Below are positions 44,730 to 53,461 of a DNA stretch of 64,000 nt, one piece after another. The number at the start of each line of letters is the position of its first letter. Positions within the stretch are counted from its first letter, which is position 1. Made by a program: the position numbers and the translations under genes. Location: assembly GCF_002879615.1 (NCBI RefSeq), contig NZ_PNRF01000012.1:186001-250000 (forward strand), given 5' to 3'. The DNA is from Billgrantia endophytica (lineage in GTDB: Bacteria > Pseudomonadota > Gammaproteobacteria > Pseudomonadales > Halomonadaceae). Below the pieces are notes generated by a model. The model saw nothing but the letters and a program-made list of their open reading frames with translations. It did not search any database and had not been told where the DNA came from.

Positions 44730-44759
44730 CTACTTGATACATGACTACTTGATGCATAG
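44730..44759. repeat. Tandem 15 bp direct repeat upstream of the KGG gene
   Basis: CTACTTGATACATGA is followed at once by CTACTTGATGCATAG (12 of 15 identical), 33 to 62 bases upstream of the KGG start. The position suggests a regulator or promoter element, but no known site was recognised. Confidence 0.45.
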
Positions 44760-44796
44760 CTTGAACACGTAGAATTGCCTACTTCCTTGTTGCCGA

Positions 44797-44901
44797 TCAC
44801 TCGGCGCTACTGGCCTGGGCCATTGTAGTGAAAGATAGGAGTCGTTCGAGGCGTTCCTCAAGGAGGTTGCTGTGTCCAAGTGAAAAGAAAGGTTGCCTCA
44901 A
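44797..44901 (-). pseudogene. Possible remnant of a DUF488 gene
   Basis: A 34-codon tail of an open frame reads LRQPFFSLGHSNLLEERLER and then ends soon after. The FSLGHSNxxxExxLxxLL pattern resembles the N-terminal TIGHSNRSLEEFLALL motif of DUF488 proteins, but the rest of the domain is absent and no good start precedes it. A broken copy is the simplest reading; chance similarity is possible. Confidence 0.3.
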
Positions 44902-45219
44902 TGCCGGCCCGGGAGTCGGTTCATATTGTTGAAGATCGACGACCTGACAAGAGCGCCCGGTCGAGTGTCCCGGCAAGCTTCCTGTCAGCATGGTCAGGAT
45001 CTGAGACAGGCTTCCCAAGGTCAGGTATTTGACACCCCTGCTCTCGGGAGGAGCAAGCGTGAGTGAAGTCGCGATGACGCCTGGCCTGAAGATTGTTGAC
45101 AAAAGTGGCCTTGTGCTTGGGAAAGCCTTCGCGCATGGGGTAACATGCTGTCATTGATAGATAGATGAGCCCAGTGTGTCGGCCGTAGGCCCACTGCTCG
45201 AGGAACCGGAGGAGAATCC

Positions 45220-45882
45220 ATGGCGTTCGCCCAGAAATTCATCGTTGCCGATGACCATCCGCTGTTCCGTGCAGCCCTTACCCAGGCGCTGCGCCAACTG
45301 GCGCCTCAGGCCGAGATCGTCGAGTCCGATACCATGGCGGCCACCAACGAGGTGGTCACTCGCCACCCCGACGCCGACTTGATACTGCTGGACCTGCACA
45401 TGCCAGGCGCCCACGGTTTTTCCGGCCTGATCCAATTGCGCGGCCAGACCCCCGACATCCCGGTCGCCGTGGTGTCCGGTAGTGACGAGCCATATGTGGT
45501 GCGCCGTGCCATCGACTACGGCGCCTCGGGCTTCATTCCCAAATCCTCATCCCTCGCTTTGATCGCCGAGGCAGTCAGCGATATCCTCGATGGCGAGGTG
45601 TGGCTGCCGAAGGAGCTGGCCGACTCTCTGGGTGATTCCAATGAGGAAGAGACACGTTTCGCCGAGGCGATCGCCTCGTTGACGCCCCAGCAGTTCCGGG
45701 TGCTCAACATGCTCACTGAAGGGCTGCTCAATAAGCAGATCGCTTATGAATTGAACGTTTCCGAGGCGACGATCAAGGCCCACGTCACGGCCATTCTTCG
45801 GAAACTGGGTGTGCATTCCCGCACCCAGGCGGTCATTGCGGCGCAGAAGCTGGAAGTGGAGCCGCCCAAGGTCGAGTCCTGA
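45220..45882 (+). CDS. crbR: NarL/LuxR-family response regulator, CrbR/ErdR-like
   Basis: This 220-residue regulator has a receiver domain (DD at 11-12, phospho-acceptor D58 in LILLDLHMPG, K at ~108 in FIPKSSS) and a C-terminal LuxR-type HTH (LTPQQFRVLNMLTEGLLNKQIAYELNVSEATIKAH). It is convergent with the large hybrid kinase gene and close to the symporter operon, the neighbourhood of CrbR (Vibrio, Pseudomonas; also called ErdR), which activates acs in response to CrbS. GGAGGAGA precedes the ATG. I infer that it controls acs and the symporter. Confidence 0.8.
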   Translation: MAFAQKFIVADDHPLFRAALTQALRQLAPQAEIVESDTMAATNEVVTRHPDADLILLDLHMPGAHGFSGLIQLRGQTPDIPVAVVSGSDEPYVVRRAIDYGASGFIPKSSSLALIAEAVSDILDGEVWLPKELADSLGDSNEEETRFAEAIASLTPQQFRVLNMLTEGLLNKQIAYELNVSEATIKAHVTAILRKLGVHSRTQAVIAAQKLEVEPPKVES

Positions 45883-45899
45883 CGAGAGGCGTTGCGCGC

Positions 45900-45939
45900 G
45901 AACCGGACGGCCCGGTCGGATGATCGGGCCGTCCGGTTC
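45900..45939. terminator. Bidirectional terminator between crbR and crbS
   Basis: A perfect 15 bp stem (GAACCGGACGGCCCG with its complement) and ten-base loop lies between the two convergent stops, eight bases from the crbS stop. Confidence 0.85.
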
Positions 45940-45947
45940 GTATCGTT

Positions 45948-48900
45948 TCATTCCTCCTGTTTGTTGACCGCTCGGCTGGCCTGCAAGGTACGGGTGAGCA
46001 GAGCACGCAAGGCAGCAGGGCGTACCGGCTTCTGCAGCAGATGATAGCCGCTGCGCCTGATCTCCTCTGCGACTTCCTCGGTGCGGTCGGCCGTGATCAC
46101 GATGCCCGGTATGGCATTCTGCAGCCGTTCGCTGAGGGCTTCAAGGGCCATCAGGCCGGTCACTTCGTTATCCAGATGGTAGTCGGCAAGGATGGCATCC
46201 GGCTCGCCGTCCAGGTGGCGCAGGATCGACTTGGCTCCGCCGATACTGGTGGCGGTGAAGACATCACAGCCCCAACCGGATAGCATCGCCTTCATGCCTT
46301 CGAGGATCAGGGTCTCGTTGTCGATGCAGAGGATACAGGTACCGGCGAGCTTGTTGCCGGCGCGCCGAGTGGTTGCCTGGCCTGCCGAGACTTCCTGGGG
46401 GCGGGCTTCGACAACCGGCACGCTCACCGAGAAGACTGTCCCGAAGCCTTCCCGGGATCGTACCCGGATCGGGTGATCGAGCACGCGGCTCATGCGATCG
46501 GCAATCGACAATCCCAGCCCCAGCCCCTTTTCACTCTCCTTGTGTCGCGACGCCTGATCGAGCCGACGGAATTCCTGGAATATCTCGGACTGCTTGGATT
46601 CGGGAATACCCGGACCGCTGTCCCACACCTCGATGCTGAGACGGTCGCCCTTGCGCCGACACCCCAGCAGTACTCGTCCCTCCTGGGTGTAGCGGATAGC
46701 ATTCGAGAGAAAATTCTGGATGATTCGGCGCAGCATCTGGGGGTCGCTGTCGACCCACTGTCGGGTTGGAACGACGTCGAGATCGAGGCCCCTGTCTTCG
46801 GCCATGACCTCGAACTCGGCGTGGAGTGGTTGAACGATATCGGCGAGGGCGAAGTGGCTGCGTCGTGGTGTCAGCGCCCCGGCATCCAGTTTGGAAATAT
46901 CGAGCAGGGTACCAAGCAGTTCTTCGGCGGCTTGCAGTGAGTTGTCGATATGGCCAATGGTGCGCGTCATGTCCTCGGCCACGTTCTCCTGGGAGAGGGC
47001 CGACGTAAACAATCTCGCGGCATTCAATGGTTGCAGCAGGTCGTGGCTGGCGGCAGCCAGAAAGCGTGTCTTGGAGGCGTTGGCGTCCTCGGCCACCTGC
47101 TTGGCCTGACGCAGCGCCTGTTCGGCTTCGGCCCGTACACGGTTTTCCTGGCGCAGTGCGGCGTTGGCTTCGGACAGTGCCTGGGTGCGCTCCCGAACAC
47201 GTTCTTCCAGGGTCTCGTTGGTCTCCTTGAGGGCGATCTCCGCCAGGCGGCGCTCGGTAATGTCCTGATAGAGAGAGAAGAAACCGAGAATCGCACCGCT
47301 ATCACCAAAGTGCGGCGTGTACGTGACCAGCATGTAACGTATGCCCTCGGCTCCTTGCATCGAGACCTCGAAGCTCACCCGCTCACCAGACAGGGCACGG
47401 CGGATCCAGGGAGCCCGCTCACGAGCCATCTCACCAACGATTACCGTATCCACGTGCCTGCCGATGACCTCGTTACGATCAATGCCGAAGGCTTGTTCAT
47501 AGGCGCGGTTGGTAAAGAGGTAACGGCACTCCTTGTCGAAGTAGGCGATCAGTGCCGGCACATTATCCGTATAGATGCGGATGTTGTTTTCGGAACGAAT
47601 CAGTGCTTCCTCGATTCGCTTCTGCTGGGTGATGTCCTGGTAGGTGTAGACGAAACCGCCTCCCGGCATGGGGTTGCCCTGTACCTCCAGTACACTGCCG
47701 TCCTGACGATAGCGTACGTAACGGTGCGGCTGGCCATCGCGGATGTTGTCGATCAGCAACTGAACATGCTCCTCGGGATCCCCCGGGCCGTATTCTCCGT
47801 TGTGGGCGTTGTAGCGGAAGATCTTGTCGATCGGTGCCCCGACTCGAATCAGGTGGTCCGGAAAGCGAAACAGCTCCAGATAGCGCTGATTCCACACCAC
47901 CAGTCGCAGATTCTGGTCCACTACGCTGATGCCCTGGTTGATGTTCTCGATGGTGGCTTGCAGCAGGGCTCGGTTGAACTCCAGAACCTGAGAGGCTTCA
48001 TCGACGATGGAGATCACATCCGAGATACCGATGCCGCGTCCCTGAAGCGCGGAGTTGACGACGATACGCGCCGATGACGCCCCCAGTACCGAGGCCAGGA
48101 AGCGTTCGGTGAACTGAATCACGTCGATGGAGGCACGGGCTCCCTCTTCCAGGGGTTTTCCGGTACGCCGGGCGTAGTCGTCGAAGGCACGCTGTACCTG
48201 GCCTGCCCCCAGGAAGCGTTCACAGAGCACCTGCAGGTCGCCCACGGTAGTGGCGCCGGTCCAGGGACGATTGATGGATGTCTGGCGTGTCTCGACGCTA
48301 TCGACGAACAAGGAAGCCTGGATACGCTCGACGACTCGCTGTGACGTGATCTGGGAAACGAAGATATAGCAGAACAGATTGAGTCCCAGCGAGAGCATGA
48401 CGCCGTGAGTGAAACCGTCGCCGAAATTGAGGCCAAACAGGGCAGTGGGCATCAGCCAGGGGTGACCCAGAGGCCCGCCATCGATCCAGTGGGCCGGCAG
48501 TACGCCGGCCTGGATCATGGCAGGCATCAACAGGCTGTACGCCCAGATGGCAAAGCCGGCGTTCATGCCGACGACGACCCCCAGCCGATTGCCGCGTTTC
48601 CAGTAGAGCCCACCCAGCAGGGCCGGGGCGAATTGCGCCGCCGCGGCGAAAGAGAGCATGCCGATGGAGGCCAGGGAACTGAATTCCCCAATCAGATGAT
48701 AGAAGCCGTAGGCCAGGGCGAGAATGGCACAGATGGTGATGCGCCGGGCCTGCAGGACCAGGCGACCATAATCTCGAGGGCGTGCATCCAGCCAGCGTAG
48801 ACGGAACAGGAGCGGGATCACGATCTCATTCGAGATCATGATGGACACCGCCACCGTGGCCACGATGACCATGCCGGTTGCTGCCGAGAAACCACCGATA

Positions 48901-49901
48901 TAGGTGAGCAGGGTCAGCCACTGGTTACCGGCTGCCATCGGCAATGCCAGCACGAAGGTGTCGGGCTCTACGGAGCCATCGGGGAACGTGGCCAGGCCGG
49001 CGGCGGCAATGGGCAATATGAAGAAGGCAAATGCCAAGAGATACAGTGGAAACAGCCAGCGTGCCTTGGTGGCGTCGTCGGGATGGGTGTTTTCCACGAC
49101 CGTCACGTGAAACTGCCTAGGCAGGCAGAAGATAGCCAGCATGGCCAGGAGCGTCTGGGCCCAGAAACTGCGACCGAAGTCCTGGTCGATCAATTGGCGC
49201 TGCAGTTCGAGCTGTGTATCGGCACGGCTCAACAGATCGCCCAGTCCGCCGAACATGCCCCATGTCACATAGGCGCCAAGTATCAGGAAGGCCACCAGCT
49301 TGACCAGTGACTCGAAGGCTACGGCGTGTATCAAGCCTTCATGGTGTTCGGTAGCGTCCGTGTGTCGAGTGCCGAAGAGAATGGCGAATGCTGCCATGAC
49401 GATGGCGACGAAGAAGGCCGTGTCGGCGAAAAGGGGGGCGTGGGTAATGTCCGTCGCGTCGGTGAGTAGGGCGAAGGAGGTCGATACCGCCTTGAGCTGC
49501 AGCGCGATATAGGGCAGGGTGCCGATCAGGGCCACCAGGCTGGCGAAGGCCGCCAGCGATTGGGTCTTGCCGTAGCGAGAGGCGATGAAATCGGCAATGG
49601 AGGTAACGTTCTGGCGCTTGGCCACGCGAATCATCTTGGCCAGCACTGGCCAGAAGAGCAGGAAGGTAAGGATGGGCCCCACGTAGATGCTGGCGAAGGA
49701 CCAGCCGGAGGTGGCGGCCTGGCCGACGGCGCCGTAAAAGCTCCAGGAAGTGCAGTAGATAGCCAGGGCCAGGCTGTAGATGATCGGCCGGCGGCGACTG
49801 GCACCATGCTGTCGTGCATGACGGTCGCCTCGCCAGGCGATGGTGAACAGCACGGTAATATAGAGCAGTGATACGGCAATCAGTAGCCAACCGGCAAACA
49901 T
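45948..49901 (-). CDS. crbS: Hybrid sensor kinase with Na+/solute symporter domain, CrbS/MxtR-like
   Basis: This 1317-residue inner-membrane protein starts with a 12-13-segment sodium:solute symporter-like domain (~1-500), then a linker, two PAS regions (about 640-890, with NINQGISVVDQNLRLVVWNQ and YFDKECRYLFTNRAYEQAFG), a coiled linker, a histidine kinase core with H953 in AASHDLLQPLNAARLF, an ATPase domain (GLGLGLSIADRM) and a C-terminal receiver with D1240 in ILADYHLD. This is the organisation of CrbS/MxtR, which senses acetate or other carbon status and controls acs through CrbR. The upstream 150 bases carry no recognised site. Confidence 0.85.
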   Translation of the reverse strand: MFAGWLLIAVSLLYITVLFTIAWRGDRHARQHGASRRRPIIYSLALAIYCTSWSFYGAVGQAATSGWSFASIYVGPILTFLLFWPVLAKMIRVAKRQNVTSIADFIASRYGKTQSLAAFASLVALIGTLPYIALQLKAVSTSFALLTDATDITHAPLFADTAFFVAIVMAAFAILFGTRHTDATEHHEGLIHAVAFESLVKLVAFLILGAYVTWGMFGGLGDLLSRADTQLELQRQLIDQDFGRSFWAQTLLAMLAIFCLPRQFHVTVVENTHPDDATKARWLFPLYLLAFAFFILPIAAAGLATFPDGSVEPDTFVLALPMAAGNQWLTLLTYIGGFSAATGMVIVATVAVSIMISNEIVIPLLFRLRWLDARPRDYGRLVLQARRITICAILALAYGFYHLIGEFSSLASIGMLSFAAAAQFAPALLGGLYWKRGNRLGVVVGMNAGFAIWAYSLLMPAMIQAGVLPAHWIDGGPLGHPWLMPTALFGLNFGDGFTHGVMLSLGLNLFCYIFVSQITSQRVVERIQASLFVDSVETRQTSINRPWTGATTVGDLQVLCERFLGAGQVQRAFDDYARRTGKPLEEGARASIDVIQFTERFLASVLGASSARIVVNSALQGRGIGISDVISIVDEASQVLEFNRALLQATIENINQGISVVDQNLRLVVWNQRYLELFRFPDHLIRVGAPIDKIFRYNAHNGEYGPGDPEEHVQLLIDNIRDGQPHRYVRYRQDGSVLEVQGNPMPGGGFVYTYQDITQQKRIEEALIRSENNIRIYTDNVPALIAYFDKECRYLFTNRAYEQAFGIDRNEVIGRHVDTVIVGEMARERAPWIRRALSGERVSFEVSMQGAEGIRYMLVTYTPHFGDSGAILGFFSLYQDITERRLAEIALKETNETLEERVRERTQALSEANAALRQENRVRAEAEQALRQAKQVAEDANASKTRFLAAASHDLLQPLNAARLFTSALSQENVAEDMTRTIGHIDNSLQAAEELLGTLLDISKLDAGALTPRRSHFALADIVQPLHAEFEVMAEDRGLDLDVVPTRQWVDSDPQMLRRIIQNFLSNAIRYTQEGRVLLGCRRKGDRLSIEVWDSGPGIPESKQSEIFQEFRRLDQASRHKESEKGLGLGLSIADRMSRVLDHPIRVRSREGFGTVFSVSVPVVEARPQEVSAGQATTRRAGNKLAGTCILCIDNETLILEGMKAMLSGWGCDVFTATSIGGAKSILRHLDGEPDAILADYHLDNEVTGLMALEALSERLQNAIPGIVITADRTEEVAEEIRRSGYHLLQKPVRPAALRALLTRTLQASRAVNKQEE

Positions 49902-50051
49902 GCACTCTCTCCCTCGGGTCTGCGCCCATTCTATGGCAATGACGGTCGGGAGGGCAGCAAGTCGATGACCAGGGCAGCAGGAAGCCGGGCGTCAGGATCG
50001 AGATGGCCGGCCTACCGATGGCAAACCGACGATGGGTAGGTGCTGTCGGAC

Positions 50052-50567
50052 TCAGGTATCGCGACAGACCGCCTGATACAGCGGAGTATCGCTGTCGACG
50101 CTACGCAGGGCAGAGAAGCGGGGCTGGCGCTCTTCGCCGATAAGCGGCAGCTTTTCCTGTGAGGTGCAGTTCATCAGGAACGCCTGATGCGTCAATCGGT
50201 CCACGTAATCCTTCTCGAAGCGATAGAGCATGAACTCCACCAGCAGTTGATCGTCTGCCTCTCTCGGCACCATGCTGCTTCGATCCACCACGCTGAAGGC
50301 CGTGGTCATGGGAAAGAAGTACGTCCAGGGGCGCCAGAAGGCTCCACCCTCCTCGGTGGATACCACCTGGGCCGTGGCCGGCAGTTGCCCCTGCTTGTGG
50401 CTCAGCCAGGAGTACTCGTAGTGAATCTGGTAACCCAGCATGCCCAGGCCGGCGAAGGCCGGAATGACCCAACGGGGCAGGCGCTTGCCGCTGATCAGCC
50501 GCAGTAGCAGGCCAATGCCCGCGGCTCCCAACCCGGCAAATATCGCTGCAACCAGATGCCATATCAT
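50052..50567 (-). CDS. Small membrane protein of unknown function next to the symporter
   Basis: This 171-residue protein begins with two hydrophobic segments (residues ~2-24 and ~33-48), followed by a soluble C-terminal region of ~120 residues with two cysteines (MNCTSQE and AVCRDT). I do not recognise a family. It is downstream of the symporter in the same direction, 94 bases away, with GGAAGGT before its ATG, and it sits between the symporter and CrbS-like genes. It may be co-transcribed with the symporter. Confidence 0.7.
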   Translation of the reverse strand: MIWHLVAAIFAGLGAAGIGLLLRLISGKRLPRWVIPAFAGLGMLGYQIHYEYSWLSHKQGQLPATAQVVSTEEGGAFWRPWTYFFPMTTAFSVVDRSSMVPREADDQLLVEFMLYRFEKDYVDRLTHQAFLMNCTSQEKLPLIGEERQPRFSALRSVDSDTPLYQAVCRDT

Positions 50568-50661
50568 AGTGTACCTTCCGAAAGCAGTCGGGCTTCCACC
50601 AGGAAGCCCGACTTGGTTTTGATTCCACGACAGCCTTGCTGTGTCAGGAATCCATTATGGC

Positions 50662-52458
50662 TTAGTGGTCAACCGCACCGCCAGCGCCTTTGGGATAGCG
50701 AACGCTTTCCACCAGGTCCTGGATTTCCTGCGGAGGCTCTTCGGTTGCATAGGAGACACCGAAGGCAACGGCGAAGTTGATTATCGCGCCGATGGCGCCG
50801 AAGGAGAGCGGCGAGATGCCCGCGATCCAGTTGTCCGGCGTGTTGGGCAGCATGTTGGTGCCGGAGATGAAGAACCAGCCCAGGTAGGTGAATAGATACA
50901 GCAGGGTGGTGATCAGGCCCGCCAGCATACCGGCAACGGCGCCCTTGCCGTTCACCCGCTTGGAGAAGATGCCCATCATCAGTGCCGGGAAGAGCGAGGC
51001 CGCAGCGATACCGAAGGCCAATGCCACCGTCTGGGCCGCAAATCCGGGCGGGTTCAACCCCAGGTAGGTAGCAAGCAGGATGGCGCCCCCCATGGAAATT
51101 CGCGCCGCGAGCATCTCGCCCTTTTCGCTGATATTGGGGTTGATTGTCTTCTTGATCAGATCGTGGCTGATTGCCGAAGATATCGCCAGCAGCAGGCCCG
51201 CTGCGGTGGAAAGCGCCGCCGCAATGCCACCGGCTGCCACCAGGCCTATGACCCAGCCCGGCAGGTTGGCGATTTCGGGGTTGGCCAGTACCAGGATGTC
51301 GTTGTTGACTTCCAGTTCGTTACCCTCCCAGCCACGGTCTGCGGCCTCATCGGCGAAGGCGGGGTTGGCGTCGTTGTAGAACTGGATGCGACCGTCATCG
51401 TTCAGGTCGTTGAAGGTGATCAGGCCGGTCTCTTCCCAGGTGCGGAACCACTCGGGGCGCTCCTCATACAGGATCGGCTCGGCCATTGCCTCTTCATAGT
51501 TCACGACCTGGCCGGCAGCTTCCGGGTAGACGGTTGTCAGCAGGTTTAGGCGTGCCATGGAGGCCACGGCGGGAGCGGTCAGGTAGAGCAGGGCGATGAA
51601 GACCAGGGCCCAGCCGGCTGACCAGCGCGCATCGGCGACTTTCGGTACGGTGAAGAAGCGGATGATGACGTGGGGCAGACCGGCGGTACCGATCATCAGC
51701 GACAGCGTGAACAGCACCATGTTCAGCTTGTCGTCGACATCGGCGGCATAGTCCTGGAAGCCCAGTTCCACCAGTACTTCGCTCAGCTTGGCCAGCAGCG
51801 GTACGCCGGATTCATTGTGCGTACTGAACATGCCGAACATCGGAATCGGGTTGCCGGTGAGCTGCAGGGCGATGAACACGGCCGGAATGGTATAGGCGAT
51901 GATCAGTACCACGTACTGCGCCACCTGGGTGTAGGTGATGCCCTTCATGCCACCGAATACGGCGTACAGGAAGACGATGGTGGCGGCGATCCAGATGCCC
52001 CAGGTGTTGCTGACTTCCAGGAAGCGTGAGAAGGCGACGCCGGCGCCGGTCATCTGCCCGATGACGTAGGTCACCGAGGCCACAACCAGGCAGACGACCG
52101 CCACAAGGCGCGCGGTACTGCTGTAGAAGCGATCACCGATGAAGTCGGGAACGGTGAACTTGCCGAACTTGCGCAGGTAAGGTGCCAGCAGCATGGCCAG
52201 GATGACGTAGCCACCGGTCCAGCCCATCAGGAAGGAGGAGTTGGCGTAGCCGCCGGTTGCCAGCAGGCCGGCCATGGAGATGAAGGACGCAGCCGACATC
52301 CAGTCGGCAGCGGTGGCCATGCCGTTGGTAACAGGGTGGACACCGCCGCCGGCGACATAGAAGTCCTTGGTCGAGCCGGCCCGTGACCAGATCGCAATGC
52401 CGATATAGAGGGCAAAGGAGCCGCCCACGAACAAGAGGTTGATTGCAAATTGACTCAT
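50662..52458 (-). CDS. Sodium:solute symporter, ActP/VC_2705-type (probable acetate uptake)
   Basis: This 598-residue membrane protein belongs to the SSS family with about 13 segments; ATAADWMSAASFISMAGLL and FGGMKGITYTQVAQY are typical of the ActP branch. Between segments it has a ~95-residue soluble insertion (~320-415) containing FNDLNDDGRIQFYND, which resembles an EF-hand or dockerin calcium loop; the VC_2705 subgroup carries such an insert. It is preceded by its DUF4212 partner, six bases apart. Acetate or another small monocarboxylate is the probable cargo. Confidence 0.85.
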   Translation of the reverse strand: MSQFAINLLFVGGSFALYIGIAIWSRAGSTKDFYVAGGGVHPVTNGMATAADWMSAASFISMAGLLATGGYANSSFLMGWTGGYVILAMLLAPYLRKFGKFTVPDFIGDRFYSSTARLVAVVCLVVASVTYVIGQMTGAGVAFSRFLEVSNTWGIWIAATIVFLYAVFGGMKGITYTQVAQYVVLIIAYTIPAVFIALQLTGNPIPMFGMFSTHNESGVPLLAKLSEVLVELGFQDYAADVDDKLNMVLFTLSLMIGTAGLPHVIIRFFTVPKVADARWSAGWALVFIALLYLTAPAVASMARLNLLTTVYPEAAGQVVNYEEAMAEPILYEERPEWFRTWEETGLITFNDLNDDGRIQFYNDANPAFADEAADRGWEGNELEVNNDILVLANPEIANLPGWVIGLVAAGGIAAALSTAAGLLLAISSAISHDLIKKTINPNISEKGEMLAARISMGGAILLATYLGLNPPGFAAQTVALAFGIAAASLFPALMMGIFSKRVNGKGAVAGMLAGLITTLLYLFTYLGWFFISGTNMLPNTPDNWIAGISPLSFGAIGAIINFAVAFGVSYATEEPPQEIQDLVESVRYPKGAGGAVDH

Positions 52459-52464
52459 TCCGGC

Positions 52465-52725
52465 TTACTCCCCAAGTCCGAATTTTTCATCGAGCTTGTT
52501 CATTTTCCATGCGTAGAAGAAAATGAGTCCGATGAAAGTAAACATGGACCCCTGTTGGGCAAACCAGAAGCCCAGGTCGGTACCTCCGATGGGAATCCAC
52601 GCGATCATGGGACGTAGCAGGATGGCGAAGCCATAGGACACCAGGGCCCATACAATCAGACATCCTGTTATCAGGCGAACATTCGCTTTCCAGTACGCAG
52701 CAGCATTGGATTTATCATCTGCCAT
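52465..52725 (-). CDS. DUF4212 small membrane subunit of the symporter
   Basis: This 86-residue protein has two hydrophobic segments (ITGCLIVWALVSYGFAILL and GSMFTFIGLIFFYAW) and matches the DUF4212 family, annotated as a sodium/substrate symporter small subunit. It is always found just upstream of VC_2705-type symporters. ATG 52725 follows GGAGAG seven bases before; an in-frame extension of 14 codons is less likely. Confidence 0.88.
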   Translation of the reverse strand: MADDKSNAAAYWKANVRLITGCLIVWALVSYGFAILLRPMIAWIPIGGTDLGFWFAQQGSMFTFIGLIFFYAWKMNKLDEKFGLGE

Positions 52726-52981
52726 AGTGTTGCTCTCCAATTGTTTTTCAAGGTTGGGAAGTTGCAAAGAGAGATTGATGATTCATCAGGGATACCCCAC
52801 GGAGGCAACCGTTAATTGGCACCTCGACGATGGCGCCGGCAAGCGCCTGTTTCTGATCTTGATCCCGCGCCCAGCCACACTTCCCACCATGTCTCTTGCC
52901 TGATGTCGAGGTATCTTACCGACGTGCGATTGCCCTGCATGATTCAATGGCAATATTGGTCAATAAGTGCAGAAAATAAAT

Positions 52982-52997
52982 CCCAGACTTTGGTATC
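52982..52997 (-). promoter_or_regulatory. Candidate operator upstream of the symporter operon
   Basis: On the minus strand, GATACCAAAGTCTGGG differs at only three of 16 positions from GATACCAATGTCTAAG upstream of acs. It lies 257 bp before the DUF4212 ATG. I read both as degenerate relatives of the array site. Confidence 0.4.
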
Positions 52998-53098
52998 ATG
53001 AGAAAACTGTGATTAAACGTATTGTGTTTTTTCTACTTATTTTCAGTATGATACGGATTCCTTGCTGGATGATTTCCCAGCATCTTCGTCCAGGTATA

Positions 53099-53219
53099 GG
53101 ACGATTGTCTAGAACGGGATCTTATAGGACTTTTGTCTATTTGTTCGGTGCATAGACTATTGTCTAGGAGGGCGTGTGGGACCATTGTCTAGCCGGTAAC
53201 ATCTAGGACGATGGTCTAG
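53099..53219. repeat. Array of five dyad operator sites at ~27 bp spacing
   Basis: Five copies of a 14 bp site (consensus RGACNATTGTCTAG) start at 53099, 53127, 53154, 53179 and 53206, i.e. 28, 27, 25 and 27 bp apart. The third copy is a clean dyad, TAGAC-TATT-GTCTA. All are in the same orientation. NarL/LuxR-type regulators often bind such inverted repeats, so a CrbR-like protein is a candidate; no Rep gene is near, so it is not a replication iteron. Confidence 0.75.
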
Positions 53220-53358
53220 GTTATGTGTGAAAAGCCGATCTTGTTATCCTGCTTGAAGCATTCTCAGCACAGGTAGCCACCAAGGAGGCGCTGAGGAAGT
53301 TCCTGCAAGCTCCGGTGCAGGGAACATGCCTTGCTGTCTGTGCGGCGGAATATGTATC

Positions 53359-53398
53359 GAAACGTATGTGGCGAAGTGGAAACGTAGGTGGCAAAGGC
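53359..53398. repeat. Two tandem 20 bp repeats before the DUF294 gene
   Basis: GAAACGTATGTGGCGAAGTG is followed directly by GAAACGTAGGTGGCAAAGGC (16 of 20 identical), 64 to 103 bases before the DUF294 start. Role unknown. Confidence 0.45.
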
Positions 53399-53461
53399 AG
53401 CAAGGCCACTCATTCGCTGCAGGTGCTGTTGGCCAGAGACGGCCAGCGAGGGCAGCAGTAT

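Larger units (their letters stand above)
44698..45219. promoter_or_regulatory. Long intergenic region between the KGG gene and crbR
   Basis: This 522 bp stretch contains the KGG gene promoter with a tandem repeat (44730-44759), a possible DUF488 remnant (44797-44901) and the upstream region of the response regulator gene. GGAGGAGA just before 45220 is the regulator's ribosome binding site. No other gene is supported. Confidence 0.4.
52726..53461. promoter_or_regulatory. Long divergent control region between symporter operon and DUF294 gene
   Basis: This 736 bp region has no gene I can support and is strongly A+T-rich from about 52960 to 53230. It holds a degenerate operator facing the symporter operon (52982-52997), a possible promoter facing the DUF294 gene (TTGTGT 53022-53027 and TATGAT 53047-53052, spacer 19), the five-site operator array (53099-53219) and a 20 bp tandem repeat (53359-53398). 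A translated frame upstream of the DUF294 start crosses part of it but lacks family character. Confidence 0.6.

Noticed and set aside
53099..53219. Array as plasmid-type replication iterons
   Set aside because: No Rep or partition gene nearby, and flanks are chromosomal metabolic genes; an operator array fits better.
53099..53219. CRISPR array
   Set aside because: Repeat is only 14 bp and the spacers of 11-14 bp are too short; no cas genes are present.
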